Shown: piece by piece, positions 1 to 8,081 of the stretch
Layout of the letters: every line of letters starts with the position of its first letter
Numbering within the stretch: position 1 is the stretch's first letter
Notes under the pieces: generated by a model
The model's database searches: none
Told to the model about the DNA's origin: nothing
Seen by the model: the letters and a program-made list of their open reading frames with translations, nothing else
From: CBIHON01 sp966211965
GTDB taxonomy: Bacteria; Pseudomonadota; Gammaproteobacteria; Burkholderiales; Burkholderiaceae_D
DNA: 64,000 nucleotides
Direction: 5' to 3'
NCBI GenBank assembly: GCA_966211965.1
Contig: CBIHON010000011.1
Span: 62,001-126,000 of the forward strand
Position numbers and translations under genes: made by a program

Positions 1-41
1 TGAAACCTTCCATCGACGCCCTTGGTCAGCGTAGCTTTAAT

Positions 42-980
42 TCAGACAAGTTTGCGCGGAGGATTAAACGGCGAATCTCGATTTTCCATCAAAAAATCAA
101 CAAACGCGCGCACCCGCGTCGCCAAGTGTCGCCCATGTGGATAGAGCAGCGTAAACGGGCGCGAGCGGCCGCCAAATGCCGGCAGCAATTCGATCAGTGA
201 TCCCGTGCGCAAACCCGCGTCGACGAAGTGGCGATAGGTTTGGAATAGGCCGGCGCCATGGCGCGCCAGGGTGACGCCTGCCAACAGGTCTTCCGAGCAG
301 GAATAGCCGCCGATGGTCTGGAGTTCGATGTCCTTTCCGTTTTGGCGGAATAGCCAAGGGATCGGCCTGCCGCTGCTGGGGAGTTCGAACTGGATGCAGT
401 CGTGGCGCTTGAGGTCGTCCAGCGAGACAGGGGTTCCTGCACGCGCGAGGTAGGCGGGGGCGGCGATCACGACCAGTTCTGCATCTTCCAGCTTGCGGGC
501 GACCAGGCTTGAGTCGGCCGGGGCCCTGCCTCGGATCGCCAAGTCATATCCCTCACTCGCAAAGTCGATATTACGGTTGCTTAAGTGAACTTCAAAATGC
601 ACTTCGGGATAGCGCGCGCGGAAGGCCGGCAAGAGCGGCATTACCCTGAAGTGGCCGTATGGAGTCGGCATGCTGATCCGGATCAGTCCTGCTGGCGCGG
701 ATTGGCGGCCGCTGACTTCCCGCTCGGCTTCCATGAGTTGCGTCAGCGCTTGACGCGACTGTTCAAAATAAGCCTTTCCGCCATCTGTCAGGCGAATGCT
801 TCGGGTAGTGCGCACGAAGAGGCGCACGCCCAATCTCTCTTCCAGCCTCGATACGGATCGGCTCACTGCGGCCGGCGTCACGCCTGCTGCATTGGCTGCT
901 GCGGTAAAGCTGCTCAATTCGGCTGCAAGACAAAAAAGCTCGATGCTGCCTAGCAAAATATCGTCGAATTGCCTGTTCAT
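42..980 (-). CDS. LysR-family transcriptional regulator
   Basis: A 312-residue DNA-binding regulator of normal LysR length. The N-terminal winged helix-turn-helix (about residues 12-70) carries the typical pattern FTAAANAAGVTPAAVSRSVS, and the rest matches the periplasmic-binding-protein-like effector domain. It is divergent from the short-chain dehydrogenase at 1156, with about 175 bp between the start codons. This is the usual LysR arrangement, so it probably controls that operon. The effector cannot be read from the sequence. Family call is secure; the target is inferred from position. Confidence 0.93.
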   Translation of the reverse strand: MNRQFDDILLGSIELFCLAAELSSFTAAANAAGVTPAAVSRSVSRLEERLGVRLFVRTTRSIRLTDGGKAYFEQSRQALTQLMEAEREVSGRQSAPAGLIRISMPTPYGHFRVMPLLPAFRARYPEVHFEVHLSNRNIDFASEGYDLAIRGRAPADSSLVARKLEDAELVVIAAPAYLARAGTPVSLDDLKRHDCIQFELPSSGRPIPWLFRQNGKDIELQTIGGYSCSEDLLAGVTLARHGAGLFQTYRHFVDAGLRTGSLIELLPAFGGRSRPFTLLYPHGRHLATRVRAFVDFLMENRDSPFNPPRKLV

Positions 981-1155
981 GGTTCCTGATATTGATTACA
1001 TGATGTATCTGGTGATTTGCGGAAGCCAATGTTTATTTGCGCAAAGCACATAAGTATAGTGGATCACACCGAGGCAAAACCTCGCGTTTCGAATTTTGAA
1101 AGCAGGGCCGAGTGCGCCAGTAAAAAACATTCACATCATTGAAAGGAACGAGAAT

Positions 1156-1890
1156 ATGGGTACCCCTAAGACAGTCGTTATTACCGGCGCATCCAGCGGT
1201 ATAGGTTTGGCGCTGGCGGCAGCTTATCTTGCACGCGAATGCAAGGTGGTAGGCAATGCGCGTACTGAACGCCGGCTTGCACAAGCTGCCGAGGCACTCG
1301 GTAATACGCAGAACTTTTTGCCGGTGGCGGGCGATATTGCGCAGGCCGCGACTGCGAAAAAGTTATTTGAGCAAGCGATCGACAAGTTCGGCCAGGTGGA
1401 TATCCTGATCAACAATGCAGGCATCTTCAATGCCAAGTCCTTTACCGCTTACACCGCGGAGGAACTGGATGGGCTGATCAACACCAACCTGAAGGGCTTT
1501 TTCCATGCGACGCAGCAGGCGACAGCCCATATGGTGCAACGCAGGAAGGGCCACATCATCAACATCACGGCCAGCATCGCCGCGCAGCCCAACGCCAGTG
1601 TGCCCGCTGCGTTGCCGATCCTGATCAAGGGCGGTATCAACCACGCCACGAAAGCGCTCGCACTGGAACTCGCACCGCATAACGTCAAAGTCAATGCAGT
1701 TGCGCCGGGGATCATTGACACGCCGCTCTACACCGGCGATATGCATGGCTTTCTGAATACGCTGCAACCCACCGGCCGCATCGGAACGGCCAAGGACGTA
1801 ACGGATGCCGTGCTCTACCTGACCGATTCGGAATTCACGACCGGCATCGTGCTGCCCGTGGATGGGGGAATGAGTTCGGGAAAATGGTAG
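1156..1890 (+). CDS. Short-chain dehydrogenase/reductase, atypical active site
   Basis: A 244-residue Rossmann-fold SDR. The cofactor motif TGASSGIG lies near residues 11-18 and NNAG near residue 90. The ATG at 1156 is chosen because GAAAGGAACG lies just upstream; an earlier in-frame start at 1096 would add an unconserved tail. The active-site segment reads ASVPAALPILIKGG. The catalytic Lys is present, but the Tyr four residues before it is replaced by Pro. Some SDRs share this VPxxLxxLxKGG pattern, so it is probably a real subfamily and not a mutation, though classical Tyr-based chemistry is doubtful. It likely forms an operon with the two small genes downstream under the divergent LysR protein. 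Confidence 0.88.
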   Translation: MGTPKTVVITGASSGIGLALAAAYLARECKVVGNARTERRLAQAAEALGNTQNFLPVAGDIAQAATAKKLFEQAIDKFGQVDILINNAGIFNAKSFTAYTAEELDGLINTNLKGFFHATQQATAHMVQRRKGHIINITASIAAQPNASVPAALPILIKGGINHATKALALELAPHNVKVNAVAPGIIDTPLYTGDMHGFLNTLQPTGRIGTAKDVTDAVLYLTDSEFTTGIVLPVDGGMSSGKW

Positions 1891-1962
1891 GCAGCTTTTT
1901 AAAATTGCCGGTGGCCTGATGCACTGCCGGTTTCTTATGCAATTTGCGTGGAGCATTACTGA

Positions 1963-2328
1963 ATGAATCAACATCCCGAAATACTCGCAACCCTGAAAAA
2001 CTATTTTGACGGTATCTACACAGGCGACGTTGCGCTGTTGAGAAGCGCCTTCCATCCTCATGCCACCCTGTTTGGGGAAATCAAGGGCGCATCCTACTAC
2101 AAGCTGCTCGATGAGTATTTGCTGGCGGTAGCCAACCGCAAGTCGCCGCGTGAATTGGGCGAGGCTTATTCGATGGTCCCGATCAGCATCGAGGTCCTCG
2201 GCAACATCGCCCTCGCAAAGGTGCATTGCGTCATGCTTGGCTTCAACTATTACGACTTTCTTTCTCTGTTGTGCCACGAGGGACGTTGGGTTATCACTGC
2301 CAAGTTGTTCACGCATTTAGAAAACTAG
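1963..2328 (+). CDS. NTF2-like / lumazine-binding-like family protein
   Basis: A 121-residue protein with the NTF2-like cone fold signature: an N-terminal helix (LKNYFDGIYTGDVALLRSAF), then HPHATLFG, and a C-terminal beta segment ending GRWVITAKLF. This matches small SnoaL/putative lumazine-binding proteins that sit beside LysR-SDR pairs. It is 72 bp after the SDR on the same strand. No catalytic residues can be assigned, so it may be a small enzyme or a ligand-binding partner of the SDR. Confidence 0.8.
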   Translation: MNQHPEILATLKNYFDGIYTGDVALLRSAFHPHATLFGEIKGASYYKLLDEYLLAVANRKSPRELGEAYSMVPISIEVLGNIALAKVHCVMLGFNYYDFLSLLCHEGRWVITAKLFTHLEN

Positions 2329-2372
2329 GTGCGTTCGCTTTACTTACTAAATTTCTATATCCAAGGACTGCC

Positions 2373-2585
2373 ATGCCCTACGTTAACATTCAAATCACCC
2401 GCGACGGCATTACGCCTGCACAAAAACTTGCGCTCATCCAAGGTGCTACAGATTTGCTGGTGCGGGTACTCAACAAGGATCCTGCGACTACCTTTGTTCT
2501 TATTGACGAAGTGGATACTGATAATTGGGGAGTTGCAGGTCAGAGCGTATCTGTATTGAGATTGCAGGAAAGCAGTCCCGGATAA
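2373..2585 (+). CDS. 4-oxalocrotonate tautomerase family protein
   Basis: A 70-residue protein beginning MPYVNIQITRDGIT. After Met removal the N-terminal Pro is exposed, the catalytic general base of this superfamily. Length and the TFVLIDEVDTDNWG segment fit the small 4-oxalocrotonate tautomerase group. The ATG at 2373 is fixed by the need for Pro at position 2, with AAGGA a few bases upstream. It closes the SDR/NTF2-like group. The substrate is unknown; the whole group looks like a small oxidation and isomerisation pathway. Confidence 0.88.
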   Translation: MPYVNIQITRDGITPAQKLALIQGATDLLVRVLNKDPATTFVLIDEVDTDNWGVAGQSVSVLRLQESSPG

Positions 2586-2648
2586 TGATAGTCATAAAAC
2601 CAATTCTCTCACTGAAAATGAAAGCTGGCAAATGAGCGGGATAAAGCA

Positions 2649-2800
2649 GTCGGGCAGACTTGGGCAATCGTTTACCCAAACCCCTCACGGATCCGGACGT
2701 GCTCAATTAACGCATCCGGCTCTTCGGGCTATGGGTTCGCCATGATCCGTGTAGCCATACGAGGCTGGGGCAAAGAGGAGCATTTCAGGAGTGTGCTGAA
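2649..2800 (-). mobile_element. Group II intron 3' remnant (domains V and VI)
   Basis: Read on the minus strand, 2722 to 2690 forms a 33-nt hairpin starting GAGCCGGATG and ending CACGTCCGGATC. This is the hallmark of group II intron catalytic domain V, including the AGC triad. It is followed by CGTGAGGGG and a second stem (TTGGG...CCCAA), which fits domain VI, with the intron 3' end near 2650. No reverse transcriptase/maturase reading frame lies upstream: a different gene sits there at 2861-3346. This is therefore a 5'-truncated relic. The upstream edge is approximate. Confidence 0.8.
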
Positions 2801-2860
2801 AGTCGGAAGTTGCGCAAGGCCGCCGCGCATGTAAGAAGCAGCTGCTACTGCTGCTTTGCC

Positions 2861-3346
2861 TTACTTGAAGAATACCCGTTCCCGGCCTTTTCCCTGGTCC
2901 TTGATCTTCCCGGCTTTCACAAGCGCGTTTAATGCAAAGGTCATGCGCTGGGAGAGCTTCTTAATTTGCTCGTCGTTAGGGGCGAACGGCAAGCGATCAA
3001 TCGCGGCTTTTAAGACTTCCGCACCATGCCGTGGCTCATCAGAGAGTAGGTTCGGCCAGAAGTCACCGCCAGTCTTGGGAAGGTCGCCGGCTTTGTGGCC
3101 GCCATTTTCTTTCTTGATTGAGGCGCGTTTGCCGCGCTTTGCCGATACATGCGCGGTGGCCTCGCCTCTTTTCTTACGGGGCTTCTTTTCCGAAGCGGTG
3201 GTTACTGGGCCATCAACGCCGCGTAATTGTGCCAGTGCCTGTTCTAGCGCTTGCAGGTGCGCCGCGTAGTGGGCAATGCCTTCTTTGAGGTGGGCGATCT
3301 CGGCTTTGAGAGCGTCCTGAGCAGTTTGCAGATGCGATGTCGTCAC
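2861..3346 (-). CDS. Hypothetical protein with coiled coil and basic linker
   Basis: A 161-residue protein. Residues 1-45 are a heptad-rich helix (AEIAHLKEGIAHYAAHLQAL). Residues 50-85 are Lys/Arg-rich (EKKPRKKRG, SAKRGKRASIKK). The C-terminal 70 residues look like a small winged-helix domain (LSQRMTFALNALVKAGKIKD). This layout suggests a nucleic-acid-binding protein, but I do not recognise the family. It lies directly upstream of the intron relic on the same strand and shows no defect. Confidence 0.6.
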   Translation of the reverse strand: MTTSHLQTAQDALKAEIAHLKEGIAHYAAHLQALEQALAQLRGVDGPVTTASEKKPRKKRGEATAHVSAKRGKRASIKKENGGHKAGDLPKTGGDFWPNLLSDEPRHGAEVLKAAIDRLPFAPNDEQIKKLSQRMTFALNALVKAGKIKDQGKGRERVFFK

Positions 3347-3581
3347 GTTTCTATCTCCAGAAGTAGGTATTTTTAGCGATTGTAGCAGTCAACACGAGGT
3401 CATGAGTTGATCAAGCATAATTGGCATTCACGCACTGGACTAAGTAATCACCATGCATTAGCAGAACAGTGACTGCTGGTGACCGTGTAAAGCATTCTCA
3501 ACCAAAGCGTGTTATCAAAATGGCCTGTACCGACAGCAATAGCCACTTATCGAAAAGCCGTCATTTTCACTAACCACGACG

Positions 3582-3939
3582 ATGAAAGTTGGTGATCGCG
3601 CGGCTCATAAATCCAGGATTCTCCCCGTGTCACATTCATGGGATGTGGCACTTTCGCGCTGGGCCAGCGATCGAAAGCACGATATCGAAGTCTGGCGAGA
3701 AAACGGCATCATTGAATCCATCGCTTTCCGGTTGGATTGGCGTGAGGATATTTTTAAATTGATGTCGCGAATTGATCGCAGCAGCAAATGAACTGCATTG
3801 TGTGGTCTTTGTTCCGGGACAACGCCTCTTGATCGAACCCAATATCTTTCAACTGAAGCGATGCATCATGCAATCCGATGCCGCACAATTCGTCAAGGAT
3901 CCGCAGACGTTTTTGCTGGGGAACCTGATCGGGCCATAG
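3582..3939 (+). pseudogene. Frameshifted small hypothetical gene
   Basis: The first part encodes MKVGDRAAHKSRILP through SHSWDVALSRWASDRKHD and REDIFKLMS, then stops early at 3789. Another frame continues with ELIAAANELHCVVFVPGQ and RLLIEPNIFQLKRCIM, stopping at 3937-3939. Joined near 3770 they give one continuous protein of about 118 residues ending FVKDPQTFLLGNLIGP. A one-base indel is the simplest explanation, either a true mutation or a sequencing error. The function is not recognised. The AAC(3)-like gene follows 20 bp later. Confidence 0.6.
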
Positions 3940-3958
3940 CGCCAAATGTGGAGGTCTC

Positions 3959-4441
3959 GTGTCTTCTCCGTCCCGCTTCAGCATTCGTCAGCTCGCGTCC
4001 GACGACGTGGCGTTGATGGAGGCCCTGTTGACTACCTTCGGAGAGGCCTTCGATGAGGTGGAAACGTATTGCAAGAATAGGCCAGGTGTAAGGTATCTCC
4101 AGCAACTGCTCGGCAGCGGTTATTTCATCGTGCTTGCCGCGCTGAAGGGAAGAGAGGTCGTGGGCGGCATCGCGGCTTACGAACTGAAAAAATTTGAGCA
4201 GGAGCGCAGCGAGATCTACATCTACGATCTGGCGGTTGCAGCCGCGCACCGACGCCAGGGGATCGCAACGGCGTTGATGCAGGAACTCAAGAACATTGCG
4301 GCAGCGCGCGGGGCGTATGTCATTTTTGTGCAGGCCGATATCGGTGATGATCCAGCCATCGCGCTATACACAAAGCTGGGAGTGCGCGAAGAAGTGCTGC
4401 ACTTTGATATGGCGGTGAAAGGCGACAATGACACTGCATAA
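3959..4441 (+). CDS. GNAT acetyltransferase of the AAC(3)-I aminoglycoside type
   Basis: A 160-residue GNAT enzyme that closely follows AAC(3)-I aminoglycoside 3-N-acetyltransferases. Shared blocks are KKFEQERSEIYIYDLAVA, HRRQGIATALMQELK (the acetyl-CoA pyrophosphate loop RRQGIA), GAYVIFVQADIGDDPAIAL and YTKLGVREEVLHFDM. The whole domain is covered at normal length. The start is GTG at 3959, with GGAGG eight bases upstream. By family knowledge it would acetylate the 3-amino group of gentamicin-like drugs. No integron or resistance cassette surrounds it, so it may be an intrinsic homologue whose natural substrate is unknown. Confidence 0.88.
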   Translation: MSSPSRFSIRQLASDDVALMEALLTTFGEAFDEVETYCKNRPGVRYLQQLLGSGYFIVLAALKGREVVGGIAAYELKKFEQERSEIYIYDLAVAAAHRRQGIATALMQELKNIAAARGAYVIFVQADIGDDPAIALYTKLGVREEVLHFDMAVKGDNDTA

Positions 4442-4689
4442 CAATTGCTCGCAGGTGATGTTCGACCTGCGGCTAACATCGACAGCAGCGCAGGCGATTA
4501 CTTCGAAATCTTGCCAAACGGTGACCTTGGCGTTTTCGACAGAGATGGCGAATTGATATCATGCCGACACATCTCAATCTATTCCCTGCAACGCAGCCGA
4601 CCAAGTTAGGAATGTGATCCGTTCGGCAGGGAATTGACGCAGAATACCTTAATGAGCCGATGGAAGCCTGAAAGGAAACGCATAATCAA

Positions 4690-5316
4690 ATGACGTCGTT
4701 CCGACATAAATTGTTATTGTTCACGTTCGTTTTGCTTGCGCACGCAGCGAACGCGGCGGAACTCTCCGCCGGAGATGAGGCGTATCGGCGGGGTGATTAC
4801 GCCGCAGCATTTACTGTTATGACGCAAGAAGCCAATAAAGGGGACGCAGTCGCGCAATGGAAATTGGGGACGCTTTATTACAGGGGAGAGGGAGTCGCGC
4901 AGAACTACGCCGATGCAGTGATTTGGTATCGAAAAAGTGCCGAACGAGGGAATGCCGATGCGCAGGCAAGTCTGGCGGATATGTATGACCATGGACGTGG
5001 CGTGCCGAAAGATATTGAAATGGCCAAGCATTGGTACCGTAAGGCGGCGGTTCAAAATCATGCACTTGCTCAGTTCGCTTTGGGTAACGCGTACCTTTTG
5101 GGCAATGGTGGAGATGAAGAACTGGTTGAAGCGGCACACTGGTTCGGTATGGCAGCCAACCAGGGAGTTGCCGGCGCCCAGTTCATGCTGGGCAAAATGT
5201 ATGAGAAAGGCTTGGGCGTGAAAAAAGACGTGGACATGGCTGTACATCTATATCACCAAAGCGCAGAAAAAGGCGACAAAAATGCGAAAACAGCGCTCAA
5301 GCTGCTAGAAAAATAG
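4690..5316 (+). CDS. Secreted Sel1-like repeat protein
   Basis: A 208-residue protein with an N-terminal signal peptide (hydrophobic LLLFTFVLLAHAANA, cleavage likely after AANA). It has about five Sel1-like tetratricopeptide-type repeats, with cores such as AQWKLGTLYYRGEGVAQNYA, AQASLADMYDHGRGVPKD and AQFMLGKMYEKGLGVKKD. The architecture suits a periplasmic protein-interaction scaffold. It stands alone, with AAAGGAAACGC upstream of the ATG. The specific partner is unknown. Confidence 0.9.
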   Translation: MTSFRHKLLLFTFVLLAHAANAAELSAGDEAYRRGDYAAAFTVMTQEANKGDAVAQWKLGTLYYRGEGVAQNYADAVIWYRKSAERGNADAQASLADMYDHGRGVPKDIEMAKHWYRKAAVQNHALAQFALGNAYLLGNGGDEELVEAAHWFGMAANQGVAGAQFMLGKMYEKGLGVKKDVDMAVHLYHQSAEKGDKNAKTALKLLEK

Positions 5317-5809
5317 TGGAGCATTTCTGGAAGTGGGAATTCATTGCGAGATAGTTATACCCGGAAATTGTGGCTAAGCCTGTTGATAACTCGACATAAA
5401 GACCGCTATGTCTTTGATATTTAATGAATTTATTTCCTTGGCGAAAAATCAGACAATTAACTCTGCATGAGGGAAAGCGGTATGGGTATGGACAAGTTGA
5501 CCAAGCGGCGAAGTGTCGCAATCTTAGTTGGTGCGTCGGCACTTGGTATTCCTACACTGTAAGTTCGAGAGTCGTAACGGTTTATGCTGCCTATGGATCT
5601 GGTTCATCTCAATTGGGGGGCTTAACCGACGTACTGGTGGCTCGTATGTTGTTACGCGAGATTGTCGCGGGCGCGAAGTTTCGCGGTGAGATCTAAAGGA
5701 AAAGCCGCGCTGGCCGATTGCCAGCTTCAAGACACGGAATCACCTGATGACTCACGACGAAATGAAGGTATCTGTCGAATTTAGGATATCTGTCGTTTAA
5801 CGCTGGACA
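5317..5809. other. Intergenic region with a possible decayed Bug-type gene
   Basis: No intact gene. From 5480 a short frame encodes MGMDKLTKRRSVAILVGASA, which looks like a Tat or Sec signal peptide. Another frame further on reads RVVTVYAAYGSGS then LTDVLVARMLLREIV, faintly like the start of Bug-family tricarboxylate receptors. With stops and frame changes between them, this could be the ruin of such a gene ending about 5696. The reading is tentative. Two copies of TATCTGTCG lie at about 5769-5795. Confidence 0.3.
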
Positions 5810-6307
5810 CTAGAGCAGTTTCAGCCTGACCGCCCGTTGTAGCAGCGAGCGAGACAGGAGCTTATGAAACGGCATGATGACAAACAGGTAGACTCTTCCG
5901 AGGAGATTGTTGATTTTGACCAAGGTTGAAATCGTCACTTCTGATCCCTTCAGACTCGGTTGAATGCTTATCCAGATCCGAAAATCCAGATGTTTGTCGT
6001 CACCCCCCACAACGACTTCAGCGCCCGTACTTGAAATAATCGGAAACACGTCAATCTTCCCCAGCCCACGATCGCTAAAGTCAATACCTGCCTTTAGTCC
6101 GAACGGCGCCACGATTGCGTTACGCAAGGCCATCAGACATCGGGCCATGCGTGGCGGATCGGCGAACACGGCGCGCGCTGCTTGTTCGGCGTCGACGTAG
6201 GTTCGATCTGCCTGGCCGGAATAACCATCGGCGAAATCAATGCGCGACAATCCTGACGCATGAATCGCCGCCGTCGGCGTGGGAATCAGCAAAACTTTGT
6301 TTGTCAT
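5810..6307 (-). CDS. DUF2867 family protein
   Basis: A 165-residue protein resembling DUF2867 proteins: ADPPRMARCLMALRNAIVAP, GLKAGIDFSDRGLGKIDVFP, then DDKHLDFRIWISI and VYLFVIMPFHKLLSRSLLQR. The family is uncharacterised. It lies 59 bp downstream of the small membrane protein gene on the same strand and is likely the last gene of the TetR-ABC1 operon. Its last codons overlap a 13-base match (5811-5823) to the tip of the IS630-type element at 16424-17450, so the extreme C-terminus may derive from an old insertion. Confidence 0.75.
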   Translation of the reverse strand: MTNKVLLIPTPTAAIHASGLSRIDFADGYSGQADRTYVDAEQAARAVFADPPRMARCLMALRNAIVAPFGLKAGIDFSDRGLGKIDVFPIISSTGAEVVVGGDDKHLDFRIWISIQPSLKGSEVTISTLVKINNLLGRVYLFVIMPFHKLLSRSLLQRAVRLKLL

Positions 6308-6366
6308 GAGTACCCTCTGAAAATGTGATGCGGTGAGAATCTTGAAAAGATGCGACTTCGATTTCT

Positions 6367-6744
6367 TTACTGTGGCGATTGTTTGCGGCCAACATAGATG
6401 AACGATGCGCCGAGTGCGAGTTCAGCGACAACTGCTGACAATATTCCAGGCTGTGCATGACCCGTCGTAAGCTCAAAGATGCCAAGACAAGCTAGCGCGA
6501 TGTTGGCAAAGATAAGCCCGGACACCATTGCAGAGCGCGCAGGAGAGGGTTCCGCCACTCTCGCTTGAAAGAGCATGATCCCGAGTCCCGCAAGTAGCGC
6601 TGCACCACGCCGGCCGACCAGACCAGTGGAGGACGAAAAGTCGACGCCCCAGGTTAGCAGCAAGATATTTGGGGCGAATGCCCAAATAACCGCAAGCGTG
6701 CAATAGACGAGTGCCGTGAAGATAGCGAGGTTTCTAAAGTTCAT
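6367..6744 (-). CDS. Small integral membrane protein
   Basis: A 125-residue protein with about four hydrophobic segments: LAIFTALVYCTLAVIWAFA, GAALLAGLGIMLF, SAMVSGLIFANIALACLGIF and ILSAVVAELALGASFIYVG. The start ATG at 6744 overlaps the stop of the ABC1-kinase gene (ATGA) and has AAGGAG in register upstream, so translation is coupled. I do not recognise the family. Context suggests a membrane partner of the ABC1 kinase-like protein. Confidence 0.75.
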   Translation of the reverse strand: MNFRNLAIFTALVYCTLAVIWAFAPNILLLTWGVDFSSSTGLVGRRGAALLAGLGIMLFQARVAEPSPARSAMVSGLIFANIALACLGIFELTTGHAQPGILSAVVAELALGASFIYVGRKQSPQ

Positions 6745-8081
6745 TTTGATGCTCCTTGGTTGATCCACGGGTTGTCGGTCGACACCTTTGCGCCCAAGGC
6801 TTTGAGCATATGGTTAAGGCCCAGGTAAGTCCGTTCAAAAAACGGAACCTCGTCACGAAAACCGGTCATGTAGCGAGCGATCTTCCGCTGCTGCGTTGCC
6901 TCAAATGCGGGGTATGGCGATCGGGTTGCGAAGTCGAAGCGCGACGTGCGAAAAGGCGCAATCTGCCAAGACTGCAACGGCGCCAATGCGGGCATCAATT
7001 CCCGCTCAAATTCGTCGACCGATAAGTTCGGCGAGATCATTGCAAAGTCGACATAGTTGCGCAGCAACGCCTCGCAGTCGCCGCCGGGCTCGTGCCGCAG
7101 CACAGCGCACCATGCTTTTGCCACAGCTGCGGCAAAGTCGGGGGAAATCGTCTTGGTGCAGCCGAAGTCAACCACGCCGATACGGCCGTCCGCCAGGAAA
7201 AGGAAATTGCCGGGATGCGGATCGGCGTGCAAGCGCCGCCATACGAAGACGCTTTGCAAGAACCAATCGAATAACAGCTGTCCGGCGCGATCGCGCGCCT
7301 GCTGCGTCGGGTTCGTGGCCAGCCAGGCATCCAGATGCAGGCCGTCAACCGCCTGCATCGTGAGCACGTGCTGAGTGCTGCGGCTCGCAATCGGCTGCGG
7401 GACAAAGATCCCAGGTAACGACGCATGCGCGCCGAACCAACGCAATTGCTCCGCTTCATGTGTGTAATCGACTTCTTCGGCGAGTTTGGATTCAATGTCG
7501 GCCATGAACCGCTCGACAATTTCGCTGTCGGGCAGCAGGTCGGTACTTAGCCGCAAGCCTTGCAGCAGGGTGCGGATCATCCGCATATCGGTGCCGATCG
7601 AGGTAGCGATGCCGGGATACTGCAGCTTCACGACCACCCGTTCGCCGCCGTGCAATTCCGCACGATGTACCTGCCCCAGGCTCGCAGCGGCAAAAGCCTG
7701 CGAGTCGAAGCGTTGGAAAAGCTGGTCTGCATCCTGAGAAAACTCTTGCCTCAAAACCCTGTGCACCAGCGCGCGATTGAGCGGCGTGGCCTGATGGAAG
7801 CCGCGTGCCAGTTGCAGGCGCACGCCTTCCGGAAGCAATCCCGCCTCCATGCTCAGCAGTTGCGAAGCCTTCAGTGCCGTGCCCTTGAGCCGATTGAGCG
7901 CGCGAAACAGGATTCGTCCCAACTCGGCTTCGTGCCGTGCCTGCTGCGCCTCGGAAGCTTTTTCGTCGGAGCGCTTGCGTGCGAGGTGTCCCAGATGAAC
8001 GATTCCGACTTGCGCGACAGCCAGGCCGGTGATCGTTCCCCTGGCAAGCGTGCCGCTGGAGAGTTTTTCGTTACGCGCCAT
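6741..8081 (-). CDS. ABC1/UbiB (AarF)-family kinase-like protein
   Basis: About 446 residues from the start MARNEKLSSG at 8081. It contains ABC1 family hallmarks: KGTALKASQLLSMEAGLLP (the KxGQ-like N-terminal motif, here KASQ), AAASLGQVHRAELHGGERVV (modified Ala-rich nucleotide loop), VVKLQYPG with the conserved Lys, LHADPHPGNFLFL (catalytic loop) and IGVVDFGCTK (DFG metal site). Such proteins act as atypical kinases or ATPases in quinone or lipid biology. The gene overlaps the upstream TetR gene by 11 bp and the downstream membrane gene by 4 bp, so the three are one transcript. This is not the house-keeping ubiB context. Confidence 0.88.
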   Translation of the reverse strand: MARNEKLSSGTLARGTITGLAVAQVGIVHLGHLARKRSDEKASEAQQARHEAELGRILFRALNRLKGTALKASQLLSMEAGLLPEGVRLQLARGFHQATPLNRALVHRVLRQEFSQDADQLFQRFDSQAFAAASLGQVHRAELHGGERVVVKLQYPGIATSIGTDMRMIRTLLQGLRLSTDLLPDSEIVERFMADIESKLAEEVDYTHEAEQLRWFGAHASLPGIFVPQPIASRSTQHVLTMQAVDGLHLDAWLATNPTQQARDRAGQLLFDWFLQSVFVWRRLHADPHPGNFLFLADGRIGVVDFGCTKTISPDFAAAVAKAWCAVLRHEPGGDCEALLRNYVDFAMISPNLSVDEFERELMPALAPLQSWQIAPFRTSRFDFATRSPYPAFEATQQRKIARYMTGFRDEVPFFERTYLGLNHMLKALGAKVSTDNPWINQGASK

